64,000 nucleotides of DNA from Zingiber officinale. Its lineage: Eukaryota > Streptophyta > Magnoliopsida > Zingiberales > Zingiberaceae. The position numbers and the translations under genes are program-made. Below the pieces are notes generated by a model. The model was not told where the DNA came from, made no database searches, and saw only the letters and a list, made by a program, of their open reading frames with translations. The stretch spans positions 24,806,492 to 24,870,491 of the forward strand of contig NC_056004.1 of the NCBI RefSeq assembly GCF_018446385.1, written 5' to 3'. Of the stretch, positions 34,701 through 45,795 are shown in pieces; within the stretch, counting starts at the first letter, position 1; each line of letters opens with the position of its first letter.

Positions 34701-36579
34701 TGTTGGTGCAACCTTAGGTCAAGGTTGACCTGGTTGACCTGACTCGAGTTGACCTGACTCGAGTTGTATTTTGATGTTTGACTTAGGAAGATTGTTGGTG
34801 CAACCTTAGGTCAAGGTTGACCTGGTTGACCTGACTCGAGTTGACCTGACTCGAGTTATATTTTGATGTTTGACTTAGGAAGATTGTTGGTGCAACCTTA
34901 GGTCAAGGTTGACCTAGTTGAGTTGTATTTTGATGTTTGACACTCGTGGAAGAGTTGTATTCTTGATATGGGACAAGAATAGATGTTTGGGAGATTATTG
35001 GTGCAACCGTAGGTCAAGGTTGACCTGGTTGACCTGATTCGGAAAAGAGTCCAAGTATGGAGACTTGGCAACGGAAAAGTCCAAGCAGAGAACTTGGCAC
35101 GGGAAAAGTCCAAGCACGGAGCTTGGCACGCGAAAAGTCCAAGTGTGGAGACTTGGCACGAGAAAAGTCCAAGTATGGAGACTTGGCACTGGAAAAGTCC
35201 AAGTATGGAGACTTGGCACGGAGAAGTCCAAGCAGGGAACTTGGCACGGGAAAAGTCCAAGCAGGGAGCTTGGCACGCGAAAAGTCCAAGTATGGAGACT
35301 AGGCACTGGAAAAGTTCAAGTATGGAGACTTGGCACGGAGAAGTCCAAGCAGGGAGCTTGGCACGAGGGAAAGTCCTAACTGGGATGTTAGGCAGGTGGA
35401 AAGTCCTAACTGGGATGTTAGGCAGTTGGAAAGTCCTGGTGAGTGAAGCCAGGCAGTGAGAAAGTCCTAACTGGGATGTTAGGCAGTGTGGAAATCCTGG
35501 TGAGTGAAGCCAGGTGAAAGTCCGGGTGAGTGAAGCCAGGCAAGGGAAAATCCAGATGGATCAGGGATGATCGGACATCTGGTGTTGAGGAAAGTCCAAG
35601 TAGGTCAAAGGGATTGACCGGACATTTGGCGGGGAATTCTAGCAGATCAAGGGAGTGACCAGATGCTAGGAATGAAGTACCAACAGGTCGAGGTTGACCG
35701 AATGTTGGTTTGGAAGGCTTGGGACTTGGTTTGGGCAAAAACCAAGTCACTAGTTATCTGATCGGTCTGGTGACCGATCAGTAACCGATCAGTGTGCTAC
35801 TGATCGATATCTGATCGGTCTGCAGACCGATCAGAAGGTGATCAGTAGCCGCGAGAAAGACGCCTGATCGAGTACAAAGACATGTATGGGTCTCGCTAAA
35901 GTTCGATCGGTCGTGGACCGATCGGGAGGATGCCTGTTCGGTCTCATGGGGTACAACACCTAATTCGGTGCTCACTCGACCATTCCTAGAACAGAGTGGA
36001 GGAAAATTGAGCTCGATTGACCTGAGGTCCGAACGATTCTGACCGCGGATCAGGGAAATTGTTATTTTCCGATGAAAAGAGCTTCTCGTTCCACGCTTGC
36101 TATGATTATGGTGCTTGAGCTTTGTTGAGCTCTTCTTCGCAAGCTTCGCGTGAGCTTCTTCCTTCGACTGGGACTCCGACCGAGCTGCTGCTGTGGTTGG
36201 CGTCCGAGAAGCTGTTGCTTCTTCAACAGTCGACAAGAAGGCAAGGGTTGTTTACATTTGCTGTGTATTTACTTCTTGCTTCTCTTGTATTTGTACTCCT
36301 TATCTTGCTGTTGCAAGAAGTAGTTGTGGAGGTTTCTCCACCCATAAGGAGCTCATATTTAGCCGGTTCTCGGGACTCATCCACCGACGGATTGGTAGGC
36401 TTTCACCTTACGGACACGCCGAGGAGTAGGAGTTCATCTCGAACCTCGTTACATCGGTTTGTTTTTCTTCTCCTTAGTTTCTTCCTTGTATTTCAGCTGC
36501 GACTACCCTAACTGTAGGAAGAACGCGAGAATTTGGGCGCTATTCACCCCTCTCTAGCCGCGTCTGAAGGATCCTAACA
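34701..36579 (+). repeat. 5' LTR of element 1
   Basis: It contains three copies of a 'ttggtgcaaccttaggtcaaggttgacctggttgacctgactcgag' block (34701-34960). A minisatellite of 28-29-bp 'gaaaagtccaagtatggagacttggcac' units follows (35040-35395, about 12 copies), then 'ggaaagtcctggtgagtgaagccaggcag' units (35360-35560) and inverted gatcggtc/gaccgatc motifs (35758-35925). The segment 35871-36108 has no counterpart in the 3' LTR, and no TATA box was seen where the partner has one. Confidence 0.9.
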
Positions 36580-36637
36580 AGTGGTATCGGAGCGAGGCCG
36601 CTCTTCACGGATCAACACCCGGGAGCACGGGCTAGAG

Positions 36638-37762
36638 ATGGATCTCTATGGAGAAGATGTCACGATTCAACCCTTCTACGAGTCTCACGACAACTTCACA
36701 TATTGGAAGGTAAGGATGATGTATTTTCTTAGGACTAATATGTTAAATTGGTTTTGTGTACAAGAAGGGTTTTCCCCTCCGATGGATGAGGAAGGAAAAC
36801 CTATCAAGAAGAAGGAGTGGACGAAAGAGCAAATCCGACAATCCGGAATCAATGACGAGGTAACAAAAATTATTGAATTTGCTTTACCTAATAATGTTTT
36901 GTGCAAGATAGATAGGTACAACAACGCCAAGGAATTGTGGAACAATTTGGCAAAATTCCATGAAGAGGACCCTAGTGAGCCAAGTAGCTCACATCATGGA
37001 GGAAGCGAATTGGGAGTTGAGGGCTACTCAACATCCAAGGAAGAAGAGGAGGAGAGCTCTTGTTCAAGATCGGAGCAAGAAGAGGCATCTACCTCCGGAA
37101 GGGATGAAGAAGAAAGCTCATCTACATCCACAACCCTAGGTAACTCAAACACTGTGATTTCAAGCAAATTACACATAATGTGTTTTGAGTGTAGGAAGTT
37201 TGGGCACTACAAGAGTAAGTGTCCAAAGAGGGTTAGAAAGACTCCATCGGCACCAAAGGTCAAGGAAGCCGGAGTCCCGACATGCAAGAGCAAGAAGCAC
37301 GTGGTTTGCTTCCAATGCAAGCAACGGGGACACTATAGGAGTCAATGTCCAAGGGGGAGGCAACCTCACAAGGACAAGAGGCCAAACACATGTAAAGGGG
37401 GAGCTAAGGCAAACCCTAAGGTAACATTTAAAGCTCATTCTTGCAATTCTAGTAGTCTTATTGCCATTGTCAATAATGATAAGCATGTTAACACTAAAAA
37501 TCGATACATGTGCTTAGGAGTCAAGCATGTTAGCCTAGATAAGAACAATTCTAGAAATGCTAACCCTAGAATTAACTCATCTAAGGCTAAGGAAAATCTA
37601 GATAGAAATCCCAAATCATCTAGACACATGCCTAGGAATACCTCAAAGAAAAATGATAAATCAAAACTTGAGGTATTAGAGAAAGAAAATCAAGTCTTGA
37701 GGTCAAGACTTGACTCTCTAGAAAAGGCTCTTAAGGAGTTGACTCTAGGGTCTAGGGGTTAA
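36638..37762 (+). CDS. Gag polyprotein of element 1 (two CCHC zinc knuckles)
   Basis: Retrotransposon structural protein that packages element RNA. The start MDLYGEDVTIQPFYESHDNF at 36638 is chosen because it matches the usual Copia gag opening and lies 42 bp after the primer-binding site. An upstream open stretch back to 36581 overlaps the primer site and is unlikely to be translated. It has a UBN2-like core (YWKVRMMYFL, ELWNNLAKFHEE), an acidic Ser-rich linker, and knuckles CFECRKFGHYKSKC (about 37183-37224) and CFQCKQRGHYRSQC (about 37306-37347). A basic region follows, then a coiled coil (VLEKENQVLRSRLDSLEKAL). TAA at 37760-37762 ends the frame, but the same frame stays open and gag-like to 38065 (YWVPRSIFSTP), so this is probably an inactivating in-frame stop. 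No protease motif follows. Confidence 0.9.
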   Translation: MDLYGEDVTIQPFYESHDNFTYWKVRMMYFLRTNMLNWFCVQEGFSPPMDEEGKPIKKKEWTKEQIRQSGINDEVTKIIEFALPNNVLCKIDRYNNAKELWNNLAKFHEEDPSEPSSSHHGGSELGVEGYSTSKEEEEESSCSRSEQEEASTSGRDEEESSSTSTTLGNSNTVISSKLHIMCFECRKFGHYKSKCPKRVRKTPSAPKVKEAGVPTCKSKKHVVCFQCKQRGHYRSQCPRGRQPHKDKRPNTCKGGAKANPKVTFKAHSCNSSSLIAIVNNDKHVNTKNRYMCLGVKHVSLDKNNSRNANPRINSSKAKENLDRNPKSSRHMPRNTSKKNDKSKLEVLEKENQVLRSRLDSLEKALKELTLGSRG

Positions 37763-38065
37763 AAACCCAAGTCCAAGGACAAGAAAGGTTTGGGTCACAA
37801 ACCTAAGTCCCAATTGGTCAAGCCCACTTATCATAATGTTTCATTCGATTATGGAACAAAACCTAGGGCTAGGAAGACCATTACCAAGGTCACAAGGGGA
37901 GTCACCCCTATAGTTGACCTTGATGAGACCCAAATGACCAAGGCTTTAAAGCCTAAGAGGGTCATTAGGAGGGTTGCTAGGGAAGTTATCCCTAGTGAAT
38001 ATTTAGTGAACCCAATGAGCTCTAATAGGTATTGGGTTCCTAGGAGCATCTTCTCTACCCCATAG
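37763..38065 (+). pseudogene. Gag C-terminal continuation beyond an in-frame stop
   Basis: In the same frame as the gag above, this reads Lys-rich sequence with YHNVSFDYGTKPRARK, VIPSEYLVNPMSSNRYWVPRSIFS and a stop at 38063-38065. The ending resembles the usual C-terminus before protease in related gags. The separating codon is TAA followed by AAA, not the TAG-CAR context known for leaky stops, so readthrough is not favoured. Confidence 0.75.
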
Positions 38066-39777
38066 ATGGGTTCGAGAGTGTCAACTCCGATTAGAAGGGT
38101 AGTTAACCCAACTTTGAGGAAATTGACACTCAAGGAGCATTTTCAAGGTTTTGAGAACTTTTGAAAATGAAATGGAATTATCATTTACTCCTTTGAAGAG
38201 TTAAATGTGCCTAAAGATTGGAAATTTCATTTTTAATCTCAATTGGCACAATTTGGGAAAATCTAGAGAACTCTAGAGGAAAATGAAACATGCCAAGTTT
38301 TGAGGATAAATTTGATCTTTAAGTGGCATGAATTAATCTAGAGTTCAAGAAGTGTCAAAATTAGGATTTTGGCATTTTGGGGCAATCTAGGATTAAATTT
38401 GAAGTTAGCCAAGTGGTTAAGGATACTTAGATAGGTAATCTAGGTATATTTATTTATGCTAAATCTTGCCATGATTGTTTGCCCTCACATGTCATGACAT
38501 CATGTTTAGTTTCATTATCATTTGAAATGTCATGATAATGCTTAGGCTAGTTTTTATGTCATGTTTATTTAAGTTTCAAACTTTATGCCATGACATCATG
38601 ACATTGGCACATGTTTTCATTTATGATATCATTTTATGCCATGTCATCATCTCTTGCATTAATAATCAATTGAATTGATTTAAGGATGAAAAACACATTT
38701 TGATATTGAGATCAAATTTGTGTTTAGAAAATGCATGAGACCTTAGTCTAAGATACCTAAACCCATATCTCACATCAAAATTGCCATGGATGTGTTTGAT
38801 ACACTTTAGATGTGTGTGAGATATTAGGATCATGAATTAGGATCAAGGTGCATAGTTCTTGTACCTAGATGAGCCTAATTCAAGAAATGGGGGATCATAG
38901 GGAAAGCATGTGTACAAGTCACGTACATTTAGCCCTAAGATTATGGTCCTAAATTAAAAGGTTTAAAATCATTTTGAAATTGATTTGAAAAACCTTGATG
39001 AAGCTTTTCTAGTGATATCATTCATCATTGAACAAAGTGATACAAAGTTTTTGAAACTTTGAACTATTTCAAAGTCTTTTGAACTTTGTATCAAGATTGA
39101 AAAATGGAAGTTATTTTCATAGAAAACTATTTTTCCTTGATAGTATATGTTATGAGGAATATATCCTCAAAATTTTATAATTTTTGAAATTTTCTGGAAT
39201 TTGTTGTGAGTTTTTGAATTTCGGGAGAAGGAAATCAGAACTCGAATCTGTCCAAGGCTGGATCGGTCACTGGACCGATCCAGGGAAGGCTGGATCGGTC
39301 CGGTGACCGATCAGGCGTGCTGAATTTGCTGAATTTCGACTGGTTGTCTGAAATTTCAGTTCGGGAAGGTGGTGTTTTGGATTTCTAAAGGTTTGAAACT
39401 CTCCAAGACATTGTTGGTGCAATGGTCAAGGGGGAGTTGACCTTTAGGGGAAGTTTTACCTATTAGTCAAGGGGGAGTTGACTTTTAGGGGGAGTTTTTA
39501 CTCCTAAATACTTGAGTGATATGAGATTATCACTAAGTTGATTGTTGTGTTTAGTATCAAGGGGGAAATTAAGAGTTTCAATGAAAGGTATGGGACTTTT
39601 ATTAGGAAGAAACTCCTAACCTTGATTCTCTCTTTTTGTTGTGTGTCAAAAAGGAGGAGAGTGTTGGAGAATGGGAGAATGTTCTAGATAATGTTCAAGG
39701 AAGAACATTGAAGAACATTGGGAAACCTAAGTTAGGTTATCGGATTAACCTAACTTGATTATGGTTTTGTCAAACAT
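38066..39777 (+). other. Non-coding internal region of element 1
   Basis: No frame of note. The region is A/T-rich with repeated 'catgacatcatg' type words (38510-38650). A matched pair of inverted motifs, ggatcggtcactggaccgatcc, lies at 39258-39280. Polypurine-like 'caagggggag' and 'agggggag' words cluster at 39425-39490, 39548 and 39783. Confidence 0.7.
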
Positions 39778-39792
39778 CAAAAAGGGGGAGAT

Positions 39793-41672
39793 TGTTGGTG
39801 CAACCTTAGGTCAAGGTTGACATGGTTGACCTGACTCGAGTTGACCTGACTCGAGTTGTATTTTGATGTTTGACTTAGGAAGATTGTTGGTGTAACCTTA
39901 GGTCAAGGTTGACCTGGTTGACCTGACTCGAGTTGACCTGACTCGAGTTGTATTTTGATGTTTGACTTAGGAAGATTGTTGGTGCAACCTTAGGTCAAGG
40001 TTGACCTAGTTGAGTTGTATTTTGATGTTTGACACTCGTGGAAGAGTTGTATTCTTGATATGGGACAAGAATAGATGTTTGGGAGATTATTGGTGCAACC
40101 GTAGGTCAAGGTTAACCTGGTTGACCTGATTCGGAAAAGAGTCCAAGTATGGAGACTTGGCAACGGAAAAGTCCAAACAGGGAACTTGGCACGGGAAAAG
40201 TCCAAGCAGGGAGCTTGGCACGGGAAAAGTCCAAGTGTGGAGACTTGGCACGGGAAAAGTCCAAGTATGGAGACTTGGCACTGGAAAAGTCCAAGTATGG
40301 AGACTTGGCACGGAGAAGTCCTAACTGGGATGTTAGGCAGGTGGAAAGTCCTGGTGAGTGAAGCCAGGCAGTGGGAAAGTCCTAACTGGGATGTTAGGCA
40401 GTTGGAAAGTCCTGGTGAGTGAAGCCAGGCAGTGAGAAAGTCCTAACTGGGATGTTAGGCAGTGTGGAAATCCTGGTGAGTGAAGCCAGGTGAAAGTCCG
40501 GGTGAGTGAAGCCAGGCAAGGGAAAATCCAGATGGATCAGGGATGATCGGACATCTGGTGTTGAGGAAAGTCCAAGTAGGTCAAAGGGATTGACCGGACA
40601 CTTGGCGGGGAATTCTAGCAGGTCAAGGGAGTGACTAGATGCTAGGAATGAAGTACCAACAGGTCGAGGTTGACCGAATGTTGGTTTGGAAGGCTTGGGA
40701 CTCGGTTTGGGCAAAAACCAAGTCACTAGTTATCTGATCGGTCTGGTGACCGATCAGTGTGCTACTGATCGGTATCTGATCGGTCTGCAGACCGATCAGA
40801 AGGTGATCGGTCTGCAGACCGATCAGAAGGTGATCAGTAGCCGCGAGAAAGACGCCTGATCGGTCTGTGGACCGATCAGGAGACGATGTCGCGGAAGGAA
40901 GAGCTTCAAAGCCAAGAGTTGGGATCGGTCTGTGGACCGATCCAGCTGTGGCCTGATCGGTCCACAGACCGATCAGAGTACGCACAGAATTTTCTGTGCA
41001 CTGACTGTTCGGTCTGGGGACCGATCAGCGCAGGGCCTGATCGGTCCACAGACCGATCAGGGTTCTAGCCGTTGCAACGCAACGGCTAGTTTCTTCGCTG
41101 TTTCTTCTTCGCAGGTATAAAGGAGACGAGGGCATCTTCTGTGCTACTACTTCTTTATCTTCTCTTCTGCTACAGAGCTGCTGTTCTGGTGCTTGAGCTT
41201 TGTTGAGCTCTTCTTCGCAAGCTTCGCGTGAGCTTCTTCCTTCGGCTGGGACTCTGACTGAGCTGCTGCTGTGGTTGGCGTCTGAGAAGCTGTTGCTTCT
41301 TCAACAGTCGACAAGAAGGCAAGGGTTGTTTACATTTGCTGTGTATTTACTTCTTGCTTCTCTTGTATTTGTACTCCTTATCTTGCTGTTGCAAGAAGTA
41401 GTTGTGGCGAGGTTTCTCCACCCATAAGGAGCTCATATTTAGCCGGTTCTCCGGGGACTCATCCACCGACGGATTGGTAGGCTTCGTCCACCTTACGGAC
41501 ACGCCGAGGAGTAGGAGTTCATCTCCGAACCTCGTTACATCGGTTTGTTTTTCTTCTCCTTAGTTTCTTCCTTGTATTTCCGCTGCGACTAACCCTAACT
41601 GTAGGAAGAACGCGAGAATTTGGGGCGGCTATTCACACCCCCCTCTCTAGCCGCGTACGAAGGATCCTAACA
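39793..41672 (+). repeat. 3' LTR of element 1
   Basis: Same termini as the 5' LTR. It has fewer minisatellite units (40136-40320) but more inverted ctgatcggtc..gaccgatcag motifs (40733-41060, about nine). A TATAAA at 41116-41121 lies in a segment (40863-41187) that is absent from the 5' LTR. Both LTRs share the later block with gctgttgcttcttcaacagtcgac and 'ctccacccataaggagctcat'. Confidence 0.9.
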
Positions 41673-42100
41673 TGAATGACTTAAAGAACATGAAAATTTT
41701 ATTGAACTTATAACTAATATGAACTCTTGGAAGGAATTAAAAATGAGATTAGATAAAAATAAAATAATTGATAAAGATCTACAATGAGAAATATCCAAAG
41801 AAAGAGAGCATCGGAGAAAAGTTTTTACAAGAATATTAGCAATTGTAAAATATCTTTCTAAACATTGTTTGACTTTTCAAGGATCTAATGAGAAACTATA
41901 TCAAGAGAGTAATGAAAACATTTTAGAGTTGATTGAAATGATTGGTGAATTTGATGTTGTGATGCAAGATCATATTAAACGCATTCAAAATCATAAAATT
42001 TATCATCATTATCTTAGTCATAAAATTCAAAATAAGTTAATTTCTCTTTTAGCTAATAATGTTAGAAGTATTATATATCATTAAGAAAATTAAGAAGATA
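41673..42100 (+). pseudogene. TTF-type hAT transposase pseudogene, piece 2 of 3 (DUF4371 region)
   Basis: It resumes from the target duplication of element 1. Frames read EHENFIELITNMNSWKELK, RRVFTRILAIVKYLSKHCLTF, GSNEKLYQESNENILELIEM and [19 protein letters not shown], the usual DUF4371 order. A stop near 41786 and others mark decay. Its final 93 bp (42008-42100) are duplicated at 46834-46926 on the far side of element 2. Confidence 0.85.
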
Positions 42101-42115
42101 ACAAGGAAAGTTAGG

Positions 42116-43118
42116 TTTGATGTTTGGGCAAAAGTTTAAGTTAGGTTTATTGTTGTATTTGATATGTATTATGAGTGTGCAGGATACAGGTACAACAAGG
42201 AAAGTCCAAGTGTGATCTTGGCAAAAGAGGAAAGTCCAAGGATGAGTGTTGGCGGTGTAAATTCAAGCATGTAGTCTTGGCAACGTAAGTCCAAGTGTGA
42301 CTTGACAATGGATGAAGTCCCGTAGGCGCGATCTCTTGGCAAAGGAAGACCCGACAACAATGACAAGGCCGATGGAAGCTCCAGAAGGGAAGACGTGAAG
42401 GATGGGGAGACATCCGAGGGGTGCAAGACTGATGGAGGAGGCTAGAAGGTTAGGTCTAGGTTGGTCGGGCGAGGATGAGTGTTGAGTGAATGTACTCGGG
42501 GGTTAAATCCTAGGACTAGGATTTACTGTAGCGTTACTGTAGCAGTACTGTAATAGTTGACTAGTGGTTTCATCAGTTGACTGGTGCAGTCGACTAGGAG
42601 CGAATAGAGGGCTGGTATCGAGCCGTTGGACTGTAACGGTCGAATTTCCACAGAGGGCAGTCGACTGGTGGTTTTGGCAGTCGACTGGTAGGCGGGATTT
42701 TCCAACCCATGACCTATATAACCAAGACTTGTGAGCTTGGTTGAGGTTGACGAAATAGATGTGGTTAACCCATATTAGTAGTCTACCTGTGCCTTAGCGT
42801 CTCAAGTGTTCTTGTGAGAGTTATGGTGAGGTTTCTCCACCCACAAGGAGCTACGTGAGCTAGCCGGAGTTTGCCGGGGAGTCATCCACCGACGGATCAG
42901 GATCGTCCACCTTACGGGCAGCCGTGGAGTAGGAGCCCTAATCTCCGAACCACGTTAAATGATCGTGTAGCTTGGTTTGCATTTCTTGTCTTGTATTTAG
43001 ATTAGCTTTCTACTTGTTTGTTTGTATTTCTGCTGCGTAACTAACAAGTGTAGGAAGAAGCGATCGATTTGGGTGAGACGCTATTCACCCCCCTCTAGCG
43101 GATGTCAAGATCCCAACA
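42116..43118 (+). repeat. 5' LTR of element 2 (truncated start)
   Basis: It aligns with 45823-46833 from 'gatgtttgggcaaaagtttaagttagg' onward and ends gatcccaaca. It contains 'gtccaagtgtgatcttggca' type short repeats (42200-42330), cagtcgactgg motifs, and the TATA-like 'cctatataaccaag' at about 42713. Confidence 0.87.
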
Positions 43119-43183
43119 AGTGGTATCAGAGCTAGGTTAGCACTTGTTGGACTAATCGTCAAGAGAGCGGCTAGAGGAAGAAG

Positions 43184-44820
43184 ATGGAGTCGGAGGGACC
43201 TCTCGGATGGGACATCTGAATCCCACCTCCATACGAGCGCGAGGACTTCGACTATTGGAGGAAGCGCATGGAAATGTGGTTCCAAATGAATTGGAATCAA
43301 TGGATTGTATTGGAGGAACCGTTTAAAGCTCCAACGGACAAGAAGGGAAAGCGTCTCCAACCTCGATATTGGATCGAGGAGCAAAGGGAGCAATCGGAGA
43401 CAGATAAGGAGGTAACTAGAATTTTAATTAATTTATTACCTCCTAATGTGATATTGAATGAAGGTGAATATGAGAATGCAAACGACCTTTGGAAAAAGGT
43501 AATTGCGCTTCATGAGAGCCTACACCAATCCAAGGAGAGGAGAAGTTCAAGAAAGGCTTATTGGTCCAAGAAGAGAAGGACAAATCGGATGTTGACACGG
43601 GTTCAACATCCGAGGAGGAGAAGGAAGATGAGGAGGTATCATCCACATTATCAAGGGAGGAAGAAGTGGAACCGTCCACATCATCAAGTGAAGAGGAAGA
43701 AGAGCAATCCAAGGAAGAGGAGATCTTGGAAGCTCAACCCTCCACCTCAATTATCAAGAAGAACACAAAGGACCACATCAAATGCTTTGAGTGTGATAAG
43801 ATGGGGCACTACAAGAGTAGGTGTCCTTCTCTCAAGAAGGTAAAGGAGGTAAACCCTAAACTCACTAAAGTTGATTTAACTAATGTGAGTTATAGGAAGG
43901 AGAAGAAACACATTAGGTGTTTCACGTGTGATGAGTGGGGACACTATCACACAAAGTGCCCAAGAAGAGGAGAGCTCAAGAAATTGGCGCACTTAAAGAA
44001 GTGGGAGAAGAAGAGAGCTCCAAGGGTAAGGGAGGTAAACCCTAATTTGAATTCAAGTTCAAATTTAAATTCTTTCATGCATGCTAGAAATAATTTTCAT
44101 TATTTACCTAAGCATAATCATGGATTTAAATATAATGATAGGAATAGGGTTAATGTAGGAGCTAACCCTAGGAGACCTATTCATGCTAAATCTAGTAAGA
44201 GTAGACCTAATAAGACCCAAACCACTTTGCCAAAGGGAACGAAAGTGGATGAAAACCTAAGCATTAATCCCAAGAAAGGAAGACATATGCCTAGGAAGGT
44301 GGGTAGGTCTAGCGATGTCCAAGGTGAACATGTTGACTTTAGGGTGAGAACCCTAGAGTTGGAAAATCAAGCCTTGAAGGCAAAGCTTGAGGAAATGGAG
44401 AAAGTCCTAGAGAGGTTCATTATTAGACCTAAAGGACTTGACATGTATTTGGGTGGTCAAAGACCCAAAAATGTCAAATTAGGTCCCTCCAAGACCAAAA
44501 GGAGGTCAAGTGTTAAGGTAGCACATGACATTGGTAAGAGAGGTGTGACCAAGGACAAGGGAGAGTCATCCAAGGCCAATAAGAAGGAATATGCTAGGGT
44601 GGCATATAATTATGGCAAGGATGAGGTATCCAAGGTGAAGGACAAGAAGAAACTAACTAAAGACAAGGTGTCTAAGGTTAAGAAGGTGAGTTTTGTAGGT
44701 CAAGTGTCACCCGAGGTGCACCGAAGTGACCTAGCCATAGTAAATGAGTCACTTAGGGAAGTAGCTAAGATTAAGAGCTCAAGGGGAGCTCAAAGAGTCT
44801 TTGGGACATATGGTAAATGA
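43184..44820 (+). pseudogene. Gag pseudogene of element 2 (early stop and frameshift)
   Basis: It starts ATG at 43184 (MESEGPLGWDI), then TGA at 43217-43219 (codon 12). The frame continues with YERED FDYWRKRMEMWFQ, YWIEEQREQSETDKEVTRIL and ENANDLWKKVIALHE. Near 43540 it shifts by one base into the frame read to 44820. That part has an acidic Ser/Glu linker, zinc knuckles CFECDKMGHYKSRC (about 43783-43824) and CFTCDEWGHYHTKC (about 43918-43959), basic sequence, a coiled coil (LELENQALKAKLEEMEKVL) and a long Lys-rich tail (KVSFVGQVSPEVHR). Two lesions make it inactive. No protease, integrase or reverse transcriptase is present between 44821 and 45795. Confidence 0.88.
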
Positions 44821-45795
44821 TCTCAAGTGAACCAAGATGTGCCAAAGGGATTAAAGATGGATTTGAGTCTCTATTGTAGTTGGTTGGCACAATTGGGTTA
44901 AATTTCATGCATGAAAATATGACATTGGGGTCATATTACATGAAAATTAGTTTTTGATATATAGATGTCATATAAACCAATTCTAGGGATGTATTATGGT
45001 TTAGTATGGGCAGATACATCAAGAGGAAGTCAAAACTAGGACTTTAGGTTAAGGTTCAATTGAACCATTTAGCTAGTTTTGAATTTTGTATCAATCTTGG
45101 GATCTGTGATAAATATATTTATATATATATATATTTTCCAAGTAGACATGGATAAAATAGACATCTCCATAAAATTTGGGATTTTTTGGAGGTCTGTGGA
45201 ATTTTTGACACATTTCTGAAAGTGGGTCAAAAAGGTTAATTTTTGCCAACATAAAGTACCAGTCGACTGGTAATACTGTTTATGAACACAGAATGTCTCT
45301 ATAAGCTCATTTTGACGATGACAATTGACTGAGACTTATAGCAGTCGACTGATATGGTCTGAAAATATTTTTTTACATTAGAAAATGACCAAAAGAGTGG
45401 TGAACATGTATGTAATCTTATGGGAGATTAATACATGATGTTTATGAGCATTAGATGTCAAAGAGTCCAATAATTGGGATATTGTTGTAGCTCTTTTTGA
45501 TGTATGACAAAGAGGGAGAAATTTAGGTTAAAGTGGGAAACCTACACACCTTTGCAAGAAATTCTAGCTTAAGGGGGAGCTTAGGTGAAGGGGGAGTGAT
45601 TGCTCATTTATTAGCAAAGGGGGAGAAGTTTACCTTTGCAAGAAATCCTAGCTCAAGGGGGAGTTTAGGTGAAGGGGGAGCCTAGGATTAGGTTCCATGA
45701 TTTATGCATGTGTAGATTGCATATTTATTTTCATTATTATTGCTATATTATTTCCCTAACTTAAACGGGTTGCCAAACATTAAAAAGTGGGAGAT
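44821..45795 (+). other. Non-coding internal region of element 2
   Basis: Contains cagtcgactg motifs (45250-45360) and three 'caagggggag' polypurine-like words (45570-45690) ahead of the tract that abuts the 3' LTR. No gene. Confidence 0.7.

Larger units (their letters stand above)
34701..41672 (+). mobile_element. Gag-only SIRE-like LTR element 1 (6972 bp)
   Basis: The 5-bp target duplication TGAAT is at 34696-34700 and 41673-41677. LTRs are 34701-36579 and 39793-41672, both TGTTGGTGCAACC..GATCCTAACA. The primer-binding site agtggtatcggagcgag is at 36580-36596 (initiator Met type). The polypurine tract aaaaagggggagat precedes the 3' LTR (about 39778-39792). The interior has one gag frame and then 1.7 kb without a frame; protease, integrase and reverse transcriptase are absent, so it depends on another element. 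The two LTRs carry unrelated sequence in one segment (see findings). It is inserted in the hAT transposase pseudogene. Confidence 0.93.

Noticed and set aside
35040..35400. CRISPR-like series of 28-29-bp repeats
   Set aside because: Units are directly adjacent with no unique spacers, lie inside an LTR, and the genome is a plant nuclear genome.
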